Assembly: GCF_023101765.2 (NCBI RefSeq) | Contig: NC_064237.1 | Coordinates: 6,295,649 to 6,359,648 of the forward strand | Length of the DNA stretch: 64,000 bases | Direction: 5' to 3' | DNA from: Spodoptera frugiperda | Taxonomy: Eukaryota > Arthropoda > Insecta > Lepidoptera > Noctuidae | Made by a program: the position numbers and the translations under genes | Notes under the pieces: model-generated | The model's database searches: none | Told to the model about the DNA's origin: nothing | Seen by the model: the letters and a program-made list of their open reading frames with translations, nothing else | Part shown: positions 49,072 through 61,749 of the stretch, one piece after another | Layout of the letters: each line of letters begins with the position of its first letter | Numbering within the stretch: position 1 is the stretch's first letter

Positions 49072-49356
49072 TGACTGCCTCGTTGGCCGAGTGGTTGCAA
49101 GTGCAACTGCCGGGCAAGGGATCTCGGGTTCGATTCCCGGGTCGGGCGAAGCTGGGCTTTTTTCGGTTTTTCGAAAATCTCTCAGTGGTAGCACGAAGTC
49201 TGGAAATGTGCCCGGTATATGGCAATAGGCTCACCACCTATTACATGGGACTTACAACATAAATTGTGAAATGTGGGTGTACATTGGCATTATGTGCCAT
49301 AATGTGCACCTCTGCCTATCCCTTCGGGGATTAAAAGGCGTGACGTTACGATTACG
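49072..49356 (+). repeat. Young full-length SINE with perfect 12-bp target duplication
   Basis: Perfect duplication AGATTTATAGTA at 49060-49071 and 49357-49368. The head has an A box (tggccgagtgg) and B box (ggttcgattcccgggtcgg). The body and 'ggggattaaaaggcgtgacg' end are intact, with a GTTACGATTACG tail. It is the best-preserved member of the first SINE family in the window. Confidence 0.92.
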
Positions 49357-49480
49357 AGATTTATAGTACAATACGCGCCGCGTACATGTTCTTAGCAAAG
49401 ATTTGTACGTCAAGTTATTAAATTATTTAACTTAACCTAAATAAATCAATCCTTATTACAAATTCTAACAATCGATTCAA

Positions 49481-49726
49481 TTAAAAAACTAAAAAACCGA
49501 CTGCGTTTCTTTATAATATTAAAATGAAAAAACCCTAAAACAAGAAAGTAATCGTAAAATTTAAGCAGTCGGGACACATTCTAAATATAAAGACTTTGTG
49601 AGGGCACATACGGCTTGCTTTCTAGAATGTGTCCCGACTGCTTAAATTTTACGATTACTTTCTTGTTTTAGGGTTTTTTCATTTTAATATTATAAAGAAA
49701 CGCAGTCGGGTTTTTTAGTTTTTTAA
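49481..49726. repeat. Long foldback (103-bp arms, 39-nt loop)
   Basis: Left arm 49481-49583 and right arm 49623-49726 are almost perfect inverted copies, each containing 'cccgactgcttaaatttta' or its complement. They would form a stem of about 100 bp. The phrase ccgactgcg at the left edge recurs, inverted, as cgcagtcggg at 50228-50237, suggesting a larger element from about 49481 to 50241. Confidence 0.88.
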
Positions 49727-49777
49727 ATTACTTTTTTATTTATTTATTTTTAGTTTTATTATTTTTTCATTTTGATA

Positions 49778-50201
49778 TATCTAGTGTCACTCTGACAGTA
49801 AATACGAATCAAACGACCCCTATAAAGCGGAAATCCATCGAGTCGTTCAGGCTAGAGAGTGAGCAATATTCGAATTTGGCGCCAAAAATCCGCCATTTTG
49901 TTTTTTTATTATTTTTATATATCTAGTGTCACTCTCACAGTAAATACGAATCTAACGACACCTCTCAAATCAAAATCCGTCAAGCCTTTTAGGCTAGAGA
50001 GTGAGAAATATTCGAATTTGGCGCCAAAAATCCGCCATTTTGTTTTTTTTAATTTTGATATATCCAGTGTCACTCTCACAGTAAATACGAATCTAACGAC
50101 ACCTCTCAAGTCAAAATCCATCAAGCCGTTTAGGCTGCAGAGCGTGCCAAACAATTATACATACATACATACATACATACATACATACATACATACATAC
50201 A
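49778..50201. repeat. Three tandem 142-bp units followed by (TACA)n
   Basis: Units beginning c(t/c)agtgtcac start at 49781, 49923 and 50064, giving periods of 142 and 141 bp. Each contains 'ttggcgccaaaaatccgcca' except the truncated last unit. A TACA microsatellite of about eleven repeats (50157-50201) follows. A 118-codon frame running through the units is a by-product of the repeat. Confidence 0.9.
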
Positions 50202-50468
50202 CTCGAAAAACATAACCCTCCTTCTGGCGCAGTCGGGTAAAAAGTTTACTAACACAAATAAAACTAATATTAATTTCGATTTATTAGGAAGTTAATTTCC
50301 TTGTTATTGTTGTAAAGTTATTTTTGGTTACATTAACTTTGTGTTATGATTATAGCCGACGTCGATTTCGATTAATGGTACAAGTAAATAAATGATAGTA
50401 TACTCATAAAATAACTGGGTTTGAATTACTGAAAGTGGTATATATGCAACGTCATTTTTATTCACAAA

Positions 50469-50657
50469 GGGGTAGGCAGAGGTGCATTTGCACATTACGG
50501 TACTTAATGTCACTGTACAATGTAGGTACACCCACTTTTCATCATTTGTATTTTCGAAAAACCGACAAATAACTAGCAATACTTTGCCCGGCTCAGTAAT
50601 CGAACCCGAGACCCCTTGTTCGGCAATCGTACTTGCGACCACTCGACCAACGAGGCA
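50469..50657 (-). repeat. tRNA-derived SINE, first family, internally shortened
   Basis: Reverse complement has tgcctcgttggtcgagtgg, B box gggttcgattactgagcc, the 'gtcggtttttcgaaaat' joint and the 'gtgcacctctgcctacccc' end. The central body is missing, giving about 190 bp. Confidence 0.78.
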
Positions 50658-50660
50658 AAC

Positions 50661-53504
50661 CCAAAGTGACTTAAACCTAAATTAAATGGAATTCATAGTT
50701 CATAAATTACACGCCAAAAAAAAATAGGTGTTCTATCGATTTATATGGTACTACATAATAATATCCTGTATTAAGATAAACTTACAAGAAGCAAATAAAC
50801 AGTGATATACTTAAAAATGGAATAGCGACACAGTAAATTCCCAGTTTACGTACCCCATCAAGATGTTATCAAATTTTATTTATATTTTTGACATCATATA
50901 GAGCTGATTCTTTTCCCTTTTCCTAGCATCAAGAGAGATATTAGAGGTTGTGTTACTCGTCTCGTTTCTGGTGTGAAAACACAAACTAACTCGGCCCAAG
51001 GGTGCTGTAAGCGAGTGTAGTGAGTGGATAAGCCGATATGTTGTGAAACTCTTCCATTGGTTAGTTTATCTGAACATATACCAGTAGTTACACCACCGTG
51101 CGGCCATTTTTATTTGGACTATGCATTGTTTGAACGTGGAATGCGTTTTGTGGTTTGTTTTTAACCAGAAACACGCTGTATTTAATGGTCAACACATACT
51201 AGTGTGCTTTGTAAATGGAAGTGTTAATGCAATGTCAGAAAAAAACTTACACGTTTTTTTTGTTCATAGTAATAATTCATAGAAGGCCTCTGCCCTGCAG
51301 TGGGACGACCATGGCTGAAAAAAAAAGCGTACTCCTTTTTAAAAGGTCGGCAACGTACTTGTGACTTTTCTGGTGCTACAGGTGCCCATAGGTGGCGCTG
51401 TCGCCTAACATCAGGTGACCTATCTGCTACTCCATAAAAAATAAAGAAATATAATTAATTGAAATTTAGACTCAAAAATGATTTAATCGGACATCGATTA
51501 CAGATCAACGTGCTTAGAAATGTAGACAAATAGGTAAGTAGATGTTTACATTAATTTAAATGCAAAAATTAATTTCACTAGTTTTCTGGTTTCTGGAGCA
51601 TTAGCGCTGGGAAAAAGTAGAGCGAATACATTTTTTAAACAAAAATAATTCCTCGAAATCATATTAGTATTAATGTGTAAATACAAAACGTGACTAAAAT
51701 ACATAGGAGAAAAGAACGACATGTTTTTAGTCGACATATTTCTTTTTATAATAAAGCATACAGAATGTACACGAAAAAATAAATTGCGAAACACAAAAAG
51801 TAATTTCGAAGCTAGTCAAAATTCTTTATAAAAACTTTCCCCCTTTATTATCTACATTCTAACTTCATTTTCTAACATTTTTAGGGATTCGTTCCTAAAA
51901 ACATTAATAAAAAGCTTTACAGGAGAACCCTTTATAGATTATTAGCTTCTGCCAGCGGCTTCACCGCGGTTTCGTGGGGTAAAAAGTGTCTTATGTGTTA
52001 TTCCAGATCATAACCTAACCTAATCGGGTCTGTTCCAAATTTCATCCCGATCCTTACAGCTATTTAGACGTAACGGAGTAACAAACATACACACAAGCAC
52101 ACAAACTGACAAATATTCGCATTTATAATACATGATACCTATTATATAGTAAGATTTTTTTATGTGAAAGCTGTACGTAAGGCATAATCACTTAACTTGA
52201 CTTTTTTACGTTTGGCTGGTCGTATGGTTTTGACCTATAGGTGTCTTTTTCATATAGCATTTTTAACACACACTTACCTACGAGGGAATCTGTTGAAGCA
52301 TTTTTCCTGTGTCGTGGATGCCTTTAAAAATATACAAGTTCACAAACACAATAATTATCTAAGAACTGGTATTTCGAATTCATAGTACTGCACGGTGCCT
52401 GAAGTAAAACATACAGTAGTGAACAGAACCTTCGATTCACGTGTGTACGTCTCACTTGACTAGGTTTTTCATACTTTAGCATCATAAACCTTAAAGATAA
52501 ATACCGTAGGCGTGCGTTTAATCTCCAGAACAAAAAGTACTATTAACTGCCTACTCGAGGTAATTAACGTAGAAAGAGAAGAAAAACACATTCTTGCTTT
52601 GTCATGTGTTATGAAGAATCCTTCATACTCACGGTCTTTATTACCTGTTTTTATTTTTCTTTTATACAATTTATTATCCTGTTCGTTCTTATATCTTATA
52701 TCACGAACGTGTAATGTAATGACTGCTTGGTTGGTGCGATGGCTGGACAACCGGCTACCGCGCAACATAGCGGGTTCGATTCAAAATTCAAAATTTTAAG
52801 AGAATAAAAATGATTTTATACTTTATGTCCATTGAGATTAGTCGAAAATGCAATATTTGCACTAGGTATATATGTATGTATGTAAATCTCATTTATACGG
52901 GTATAATTTGTCTGTATCTTCTTTAAACCAGAGCTGTTACCTACTGGTTGTTACCTTGAAAAAAGAAGCGACAGACACAATTTTAATACGAGAGGTAAAA
53001 ATAAGTTGGCTATACCGCAATTCCGATTGTCCAAAGTGCAGAAATCCTTCATGGATTTTTGTGTTAAATGTTGTAATAAACTACCAACTACCATACTGAA
53101 TCTGAACGAGAAAAAATTAAATCTTATATAAAGCGTGAACTATGTAAACAGGTATAATATTATAAACTGTCAGATTATATAGAAGATAAAAATGCTTGGC
53201 AGCATGTTGGTCCGGCTCCACTGGACACTCGCTCACACTAGACAATGCTCAAATACGATCACTAGTTACACGTTAACTTAAAGTACTAATTTATTCCAAT
53301 GCAGTCTAGGGATCCTGTGGCATCAAGCAGTTATTTTTTGATTTGAAAGATTAAATTATATATTATTTTTATTTGTATTTCTATACATAGTGTACATATG
53401 TGGGCACTATGTTTGAAATGACCCGCGTTTTTATTTTACAAATTGGTTTTATTGTCCCGTTAGTTACATTGTCCTACATATATATACAATAGATAAATAG
53501 TGTA
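50661..53504. other. Non-coding sequence with repeat fragments
   Basis: Positions 51288-51325 hold an RTE-like 3' end (ctctgccctgcagtgggacg). Positions 51333-51445 are a minus-strand SINE-like scrap (acatcaggtgacctatctgc). Positions 51945-52135 are a moth repeat end (ttctgccagcggcttcaccg, then 'cgcatttataatac'). Positions 52721-52783 are only the tRNA-like head of the second SINE family. No gene is supported. Confidence 0.5.
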
Positions 53505-53705
53505 TTAGAGATATTGTAAAAAACCTTTTTTTAAAAGAGTAACGATGGAGTTTCTTGCTCCTTTTCTCCATTCGAAGCTACACTTTGAGACGAGCGCCTA
53601 GCTTCACTGACAGACAGACTGACGGACAATTCAATTTGATGTTTCAAAAGTGCCTTATTTAGGATTAATTGAAATAAATGCTTTGACTTTGACTTTGACC
53701 TTGTA
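53505..53705 (+). repeat. LINE-like 3' end with TTTGAC tail
   Basis: It shares 'aagagtaac.a.ggagtttct', 'gaagctacactttg', 'cttcactgacagacagactg' and 'attgaaataaatgcttt' with 24050-24270, and ends in (CTTTGA)n. A short-motif tail is typical of CR1-like or similar LINEs; the clade cannot be set from the tail alone. Confidence 0.65.
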
Positions 53706-54394
53706 AAATAAAACATATCCAGTATAATTTCTTCAAAAACTTAAACATACAACCTTAAAAACAGATAATTTTGCACAAATGGATTCACAGCAAAGGGCAA
53801 AACGGATCAACGCTTTTGTACGGAATAAACCTAAACTTTGAATAATAAACCCTTCGCGTGAATTGTCTTCAATTCTAAAATACGAGTAACCTCAGATCGC
53901 TTAACCGGAGCAAATTATTTCAAAGCAAATCAGAATTAAATTAATGGAACAACAATACGGGCGAGAGCTGTAATTAATTAATTAAATAAATAGAATTCTC
54001 TGTTATGTAAGGGGTTTAGAAAATAAACATTAGACATGTTATCTTTTCTTATTACTATGTATTAGACACTGAACATTATCTTTTAGTGACATATTAATTG
54101 GGATATTGTTATGTGTTAAAACAAAGTAAGTTAAGAAAGAATTCTCTTTTTAAAAGGTTTTATTTAGCTTGCCTCATTTATTTATTTGGATCGAAATTAA
54201 ATGAAATTTTACCCTCTTTCTGACTGTAGTACGATCTGATATTTGTTATAAACTCTTAATCTTGATGGTCATACATATTAAACCGTTTAACTTAAAAAAA
54301 TGCTTTTTATGTACCTATTAGTTGCTATAACTCCACATTTTATGTCTGGAATCGTGTTTATATTGGAAGTTCAGCCGTATTCTTTAGCTCGAGA
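53706..54394. other. AT-rich non-coding sequence
   Basis: Positions 54145-54305 repeat the segment at 9425-9610. Nothing else is recognised. Confidence 0.45.
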
Positions 54395-54630
54395 AACACG
54401 GCTTAAGCTCCGTCACCCTGACATCTTTTTTTTGGGAAAATATCATCCAATGTCTTTTTCTGCCTTGGATGAGGCAAGAGGGAGATTCTTACTGACTAAA
54501 AACCACCCCGTCTACTTCCGTACCGTCCTACTTTTCGAGCCGGAGTCCCGGTAAACCTGCTAGGTAATCCGCAGCTTCGGATCAGGCATCAGCCCTAATA
54601 GGCTTCATCTGTGTCACCACGACACTGGAA
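54395..54630 (-). repeat. Interspersed repeat (four copies in window), minus copy
   Basis: The reverse complement contains 'gctgcggattacctagcagg', 'ggctcgaaaagtagga' and 'ggtggtttttagtcagtaag', shared with plus copies at 39363, 57184 and 59104. This is the longest copy, with 'tgatgcctgatccgaagctg' at its start. Confidence 0.7.
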
Positions 54631-56507
54631 ATCTTATTTTTACACAAACTCTTAAAAAACTTAAACATCAATTATACCGTTCATGAATAGAAGACAGAAG
54701 CCAGCCACAAATAAATACGATTTGGACAATAGCTGACTTATAACGCAACAATAATATAATTGAGAATAGAGAATACGTTCCATAATTCAGATGATGTCGA
54801 GATCGAGACAGCCTCAATCAAATTCGACAGAATAATATCATAATTTTACCAGCTAGTCTACCACTAAAACAACAATTTCACTTCACATAACTTAATAATT
54901 GTGACAGCCCAACAATATTGGCGGGCGAATATTTCTATTTCCAATTATAGCTTTATTAATTTGGCGTTGCGAAACAATCTGAATTTGCATCAATAATGAA
55001 TTTATCCAGTGAACACGACAGATATCGACTTTTCATTAAACATTCAAATTTCAATACTGGTACCAATTAGTTAATACAAAGTAATGGACTATTTCGTAAT
55101 AAAATGATAGTTGCATTCATAAGTAGATATTTATTAATAAAGCAGGCATTAAAATTAAATGAATGTCACACAATGAACGCATTTTTGGAATAACTATAGA
55201 GTATGCCTGCGATTGCGAGAGAGAATGCAGCTACCATACTATACCTACGTCACGTATCAAATGGAAAACTGGGTTGGATTTTTAGTAAGGGAGGAGGGTA
55301 CTGGCTTAAAAAGCGATTCTAATTTTCAATAGTCCATTATTTGTGGCGACAAGCTAGACAATTGTTCAATTGGATTTAATTCTAATTAGTCATTGTAAAT
55401 ATTACTTTACCCGCATTGAACTGGTGACGTCTGTGGCTCGTTTCCTCATATAACTGTTTTGATTTTCTTATATCTATTAGTGTTACCACTCACATTGCGA
55501 GGTATGTACTGTTTCGCACTCAAAACTGGCAATTTAAAAAAAATAAAATAAAATACATTTATTTCAAGCAACTTTAGCTCATAAGTTAAGTACCTACACC
55601 ACAATTACAAATAAAATTACATAAATAAAAACATAATTACTATTAACAATAAGATAATAATAAATAATTTTATTAATTGGATTTTCGACTTTATATCAGC
55701 ACAACATAAGTTGAAATTGTAATAAAGAAAAACTGGATAAGTTGTCTCGTTGGCGACCGAACAGTTGTATATATAGGTAGTTTTACTTTTGTTGGAAATA
55801 TTATGTTCTGTATTATTATAATACAGTTTTCAACATAAGTGTTTAAGTGTTGAAGGGGATTTTCCACCGGAGATGTGCTATTTATGTAGCTATGTTTCGA
55901 GGATACAATAGTTACGCTGTGTGACCGTTTTCACTGATACTAAGTTATGTAGCGGTGTGAGTAAGAAGTGCTATGAATATGCGCCGCCGCAAAGTAGCTG
56001 CGCGAGGAAGATGCACAGCTTGAGTATGCGATGTATAGATAGTAGGGAAGTCATCCATGGCACGCACACGCATTCTTCCATATAAAAACATAGCTTAGCT
56101 GAATCCGTTTACACCAGTGCTAAGCTGTATACCAATGAATATTATTGATGGATCCCAAACGCACCCACAGCAACATAGCATAGTACATTTCTGGTGAAAA
56201 AGCACTCTTACTATTATAGCGAGAAATAATAGCTTGAAAGCCTGAGGACAGTAAACAGAATGCAACAGTTATCATAAAAACGCTGAATAAAATAAGAATG
56301 TTCCAGATTGTTAGTTTCTACGCGACTATTCTGGGAAAAGATAAATATTTTTGGACTATTTTCTGTATTTTGCCTTCTTAAACCGTGTGTTAATGGAATA
56401 CTCTACGTGTGTCTCCATTATTGTGATCAGAAAAAGAAGATGGGTGTTAAAATCTAATAAAAATATATAATGTAGGTATATTCTACCAGTAGATAAAAAA
56501 ATTATAA
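54631..56507. other. AT-rich non-coding sequence
   Basis: A segment near 55530-55660 with 'aaaatacatttatttcaagc' resembles common moth repeat ends. No gene is supported. Confidence 0.4.
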
Positions 56508-56795
56508 CTGCCTCGTTGGTCGAGTGGTCGCAAGTTCGGACAAAAGATCTCGGGTTCGATTCTCGGTTCAGGCAAATATTACTGAGCTTTTTTCGGTTTT
56601 GGAAATTTTCTCAGTAATTTTCTCTCAGTAAGCACGGAGATTGAAATTGTGCCCATAGGGTAATAGGCTCACGCCCTATCACATGGGACTTATAACACAA
56701 ATGGTGAAAACTGGGTGTATCTTGTATAGCGGCATTAAGTGCCGTAATGTGCACCACTCCCTCCCCCATCGGGGATGAAAGGCGTGACGTTGCAA
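56508..56795 (+). repeat. tRNA-derived SINE, first family, nearly full-length
   Basis: Head ctgcctcgttggtcgagtgg, with about 10 bp missing before the B box (gggttcgattctcgg), then 'tactgagcttttttcggttt', a body with a small local duplication (ttttctcagtaattttctct), and the 'ggggatgaaaggcgtgacgt' end. Confidence 0.82.
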
Positions 56796-57183
56796 AAAAA
56801 AGAATATTGAAATTTTATAACTAAAAATGGGAATAGAAAGAAATAACAATACCGGTTTTTGTAAATAAGTAAATACTTTAGTACTAAAGTGTGGGCTTAT
56901 ACACATATCCACATAGAAACAACTGGTCTCATTTCAACCCCTGCAGTGGAGTATAAATAGTGTTAAATCGATCCATTGTTCCGGGAATACTTCAGCCATG
57001 TCGTCTTGATTGACTTTGTAATTAGGATCGAAATTGTATGCCATCTATTTGCAGTTGTTTATAGCGAAATGTCGCATTTATTTGTGCATTAGTCCTTTGC
57101 TGTGCCGTATAATGATGTTAGAGTAGAATGTGATTATTATTTCTACTCTTCTTCAGACCACTACTCTTGTCCAGATCAGATGG

Positions 57184-57315
57184 GGCCCAAAGCTGCGGAC
57201 TGCCTAGCGGGTGACCGGGGCTCCGGCTCGAAAAGCAGGAGTAGGAAAGGTATGGTTTTTAGTCAGTAAGAGTTGGACACTCCCGCCTCACCCAAAGCGG
57301 TCATTCGATAATTTC
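57184..57315 (+). repeat. Interspersed repeat (four copies in window)
   Basis: Shares 'gctgcggactgcctagcggg', 'ggctcgaaaagcaggagtag' and 'ggtttttagtcagtaagagt' with the copies at 39363, 54395 and 59104. Confidence 0.7.
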
Positions 57316-58224
57316 CCCCCTTAAAAAAACTACTGCTTCTCCTTCAGTGTTTCGCTAAAAATCTAGATTTTAGCAAGGAAGGAGATTATAGCAAACGCTC
57401 CTTATAGTCGTAAAGTAAAAAGTTAAATAAACTAATCATCAAGTGCCGAAAATGTACATGACAGTGACGCATTTAAACAAATCTCGAACTTATGTTACAA
57501 AGCATAAATTCCATTTCGCAACAAAACCCTTTGCAATACATTTACCAACTACGTCACAGACATTTTTAACTCACTTCCTCGAATGTTAGAGAACTCTTAA
57601 CGTGCTCACAAACGTCTTGTACGTTTAAAATTTACATCACTTACGTACGAGAGGGTGAACTCTTGTAATAAAATCCACGGGTTCCGTGCGTTCGCGACAT
57701 ATTTCCATAAGTACGTTAAACTTCATTCGTTCGATATATGAGTTGTAATGTGTAATTCTTATTCCAATCTCGTGTGTCGTACGCTTGTACTTATGATACA
57801 GTTTGCTTCTTGTCTGATTTTATTGGGACACATGTTGGGTCCAATGTTTGGAGTTTTGCGTCACGTTGGTTGTTGGTCGCCAAAGATATTATTGTTGTTT
57901 TTAAATCGCTTTTGTTTGTAACGTTAGTCTTGACTTGTTGGCACAATATTTTCTTTTTATAAATTGATTATTATTTTAACCAACAATAAAATGTAACCAT
58001 TAAAATTCTAAAGTGACCAAATTTTACTCAGGCAGCATTAAGAAGCTGACTCCGTTGCCAGACTTTTACTTTGTTAAGTCAATTTACTTTGTACTCTAAA
58101 AAGTGACCGGTATAATAATTAGCTAGACTAAAGTAGTCTAGAAAATAAAGTCTAAGAAAATATTTGCACAGTTTTCACAGAGCAGCAGTCATTTGCTCCA
58201 GAAATGCGCACACTGCAATTATAA
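57316..58224. other. AT-rich non-coding sequence
   Basis: No feature is supported. Confidence 0.4.
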
Positions 58225-58340
58225 CAGTAACCTCAGCACGAGTTTGCTTTACGCTGAACAAAAATGAAACGAGAGATGAACCAACCAATCAGAGTGCTCT
58301 CGTTTCGTTTTCGTAAAGCAAACTTGTACTAAAGGTACTG
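58225..58340. mobile_element. 116-bp foldback MITE
   Basis: Ends CAGTA and TACTG are inverted. Inside, 'acgagtttgctttacg' pairs with 'cgtaaagcaaacttgt' and 'aaatgaaacgagag' with 'ctctcgtttcgttt', around a short loop (atgaaccaaccaatcagagtg). No coding capacity; superfamily not assigned. Confidence 0.75.
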
Positions 58341-59103
58341 TTTCTGAAAGATAGCTGATTACTTGAGAAAGAAAAGGTAGAAATGTACCTACGTGGATAT
58401 TAATTAAGGCTACTCAGCTTACTCATGTAAATATTATCCAAATAAGAAACCTTGCATCATTATAAAATATGGCGCCCTGCAGTTCTTTAATTCTTTAATT
58501 TGTGAGACAAAGAAGGAATTAGATTTTACTGAGGCACCAACACAACGTGCGAGAGATACATTTGGTGTTGTATATTCTGTATTTTATGTTCTACTATACA
58601 TTATTTTCTATCAAAAAGACCTATGTCAGATAAAATAATAATGTTAATACAATAATTCATTTAAATTCGAAACCTTTAAACAATTTTCATGAACAGCTTC
58701 GTAATTCGGCTTCCAGCAATATTTATTGAAAATGTTTACGCAGGCTAAAACATGTTGCATACCAAATGTACACCGCCATTCCTGATGACGTATTGCGTAT
58801 AAATATCGCGATTGGTCCGCGGTGACGATTGAAAGGCAATTTTCATCGTGTCCCAATAACCCATATCCAGCTGTGGGCTTGTGTGGTGACAGGCGGTTAA
58901 ATAACGGATTTACTTTGTTCCTGTTCTGGCTGTGCTTACGTTTGTTTGGAGTGGGACTAGGGATTGCCATCCAGCAGTATTTTCAACCCAGCTGGATTTT
59001 TGCTAGATGCACCTGAATCAATCTGGATTAGCCTGAATCCAACTTTGACCCGAGCGTGCGGCGCATCGCGTTCCGCGCGCGCCTCATAGAGCCATCAGAC
59101 CAC
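58341..59103. other. Non-coding sequence
   Basis: A 108-codon minus-strand frame (58644-58970) has no features I recognise and is not called. Nothing else is seen. Confidence 0.4.
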
Positions 59104-59268
59104 CATAAATGGGGCCCAGTAGGGCTGACGCCTGATCCGGAGCTGCGGACTACCTAACGGGTTTACCGGGGGTCCGGCTCGAAAAGCAGGAGTAGGAACG
59201 GGGTGGTTTTTACTCGGTAAGAGTCTGACACTCCCTTTCGCCTCGCCTAAGGCGAGAGAAATCATTGG
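59104..59268 (+). repeat. Interspersed repeat (four copies in window)
   Basis: Contains 'gacgcctgatccggagctgc', 'ggctcgaaaagcaggagtag', 'aacggggtggtttttactcg' and ends around 'cgcctaaggcgagagaaatc'. It is the best-preserved plus-strand copy. Confidence 0.72.
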
Positions 59269-61375
59269 CTAATTTACCCTAATAAAATAAGCTTTACATA
59301 ATATTAATACATATTCTTGTGTAAAGTTTACACGGTCTGTGATTTTACTACGACAACTATGCATCTATGGAATTTACACAGATGCATACATTTTGTATGA
59401 CATAGGACATCATTTATGAACACTATATCCACTGTATAGCCTAAACCTAGAGCTATACAATACACAATACATATATCATTATACTCCTTTATATATTGCT
59501 GTAATATATCTCTAGTTGCACCAGTACCAACAGAGGTTCAAGCTCTCAAGCTGGTACATGAAATGGTACTAAAACAGCAATGTACCTGCGTGACAAATAG
59601 TGCTTACATATACACAGATATTGTAATAGCAATCAAAATTATATATGTGCTATGCTACTACTGTTTAAATACTAGAAGATACGATATTGCTTTAAATGAA
59701 AGGTTTTTTTTTAAATAAAATCATTTGGAAGATCGTCTACAAAGATAATAAAACACACACCATTCCCTTTATTGGTCCTAATTATATTATTTTGGGTGGT
59801 TTTAGTGCCCATACAAACAAATAAATTTTGGGATATATCCAACAGTAAAATCAATAAGCATAAAAACATAGTGTTGAAAATCTTGACTATTTATAGTCTA
59901 CATTTTTCCATGGTTGCTCATAATTATATTTTCATAACTCAAAGATAAATATACTAACTTTGACTAAACAAACATTAAAATGAAGTGCGACTCTCATACA
60001 GTCAACAAAAATGGAAAGAAAAAGTTTAGCCTCTCTACTAGCTTTGGGCAAGGATGACGTCATATGCACAAGCGAATTTATTTATGAATCCAAAGCAAAA
60101 TATAGAGATGAAGCTGCAAATTTTGTCCAGACTTACGTGCATAGAATAAATTCATATGGGAATAAATAAAATTGAAATGTTTATACGTTTGTTTGTAGAT
60201 TTTTCTAGGTTTTATTTTCATCTGGACAAATTAAAGTAGACGTTTGTGCTTTGATTTTAGAATTCAATTTTACTTTTGATTGCTTTATTAAATAAAATAC
60301 CAAAAAGAACTGTGAGTATTGCCCTTTTGGAAAATAAGTGGAGTGACGTCAAGTATGTGTATAATGTGATGTAATTTAACACATAATGACACAAAATTTG
60401 AATAAAATAAGAGAAAACTTATGCATATAATATGTAGAAATATTCATATTCACTTAAGTCGTCTATCTTGTACAAAAATAATGAAAGTTCCTGAGTAACG
60501 GTTACTTTCCCCGTAAAAGTGAATTTTCATCATAAACGCACCGGTGGATATTAGGCACACTTGAGGCGCGCACACACTTAGCGCCATTTATCACACCTTT
60601 ATATATAAATGTTACGTAAAAATTCGCACACCCACACATCTTGAACGCTCCCCTTCTATTTCCTCGGCCTACTTGTCTTTATTTTCCTTTTGTATAAAGA
60701 AAGTTGTTTATCTAACTAATCCTTACAAATCTTCATTGCTTTTCTTTTAAAATGGTCTTGAGCCCTTCGCGTGAAAAGGCTTCACGGGTTCGCCTTTTTT
60801 CATTGAAGACTTTTCACTATTTTAAATCGTTACGAACATTTCACATTTCTCTCTCTCTGCTTGAGCTGAAGTCATTTATTAGATTTTCTAGTCACTTGAA
60901 CTGAGAAATGTTGGAAGGAGTTGGTGTATTTAGATTGCTGTAAAATCAATTTAATCTGGAGCAGATTGCTTGGTGTTACAGTGTCAAGAATTAGCATATC
61001 GTACCTCAGCCATCTACATACGTATTATCGTTAGTACAATATTGTGTTCAAAGAGGGTGATAGTACGCTGGGAGGGGTGTTCTATAGAGATTGCAACCTC
61101 TGAATATTAATAGGCATCGTCATAACAAACTATTTGCAACGCAATCGAATTACGACACAGCCACTTGTGTCAATATTGACGGTACAAACGAATTCACCAG
61201 GTCCACAACATGTATTTATTCCTGTATTCAAACTTTGCAAAGAGAATGTTTGATGTGTTCACTATTCATTTTGTTTCTTTTTTTATTTTAATTTCCGAAC
61301 AATTCCACGCTTTGTTAAATGTGAAAATTATACGGTATTATACGGGATATGGAATCGTTAATCGTCGACAATCGA
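59269..61375. other. AT-rich non-coding sequence
   Basis: No gene or clear repeat is supported over about 2.1 kb. Confidence 0.45.
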
Positions 61376-61749
61376 TCATCATCATCATCTATAGAGTCCA
61401 CTGCTGGACATTTAATTGTTCGCCACTTTGTTCTATCACTAGCGACTCGCATCCAGCTCCTTTATCGTCACTCCACCTCGCCTATCCTACACTACGTTTA
61501 AAGTCTCCACTCCAGGAGCTTACCCCAACGGTTGTCGGTCCTGCGGCTAATATCATTACTGCCACTTCCTTGCTGATACGGTGCTGTCGATCACCTTGGT
61601 TCTCTGCCAATCAGGTTCGTTTCGAATGCGATTCCGGAGAGAGACACCGAGCATAGCCCTTTCCATAGCTCGTGAGCGACTTTGAGTTAGTGGACCAGTC
61701 TAGCCGTAAGTGTCACGTTTCGGCACCGTATTGTCATTACGGGTAGGAC

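Noticed and set aside
49859..50215. 118-codon ORF with internal peptide repeats
   Set aside because: It is a read-through of the 142-bp tandem units and the TACA microsatellite.
58644..58970. 108-codon minus-strand ORF
   Set aside because: Considered as a host exon, but no splice context or family similarity could be recognised.
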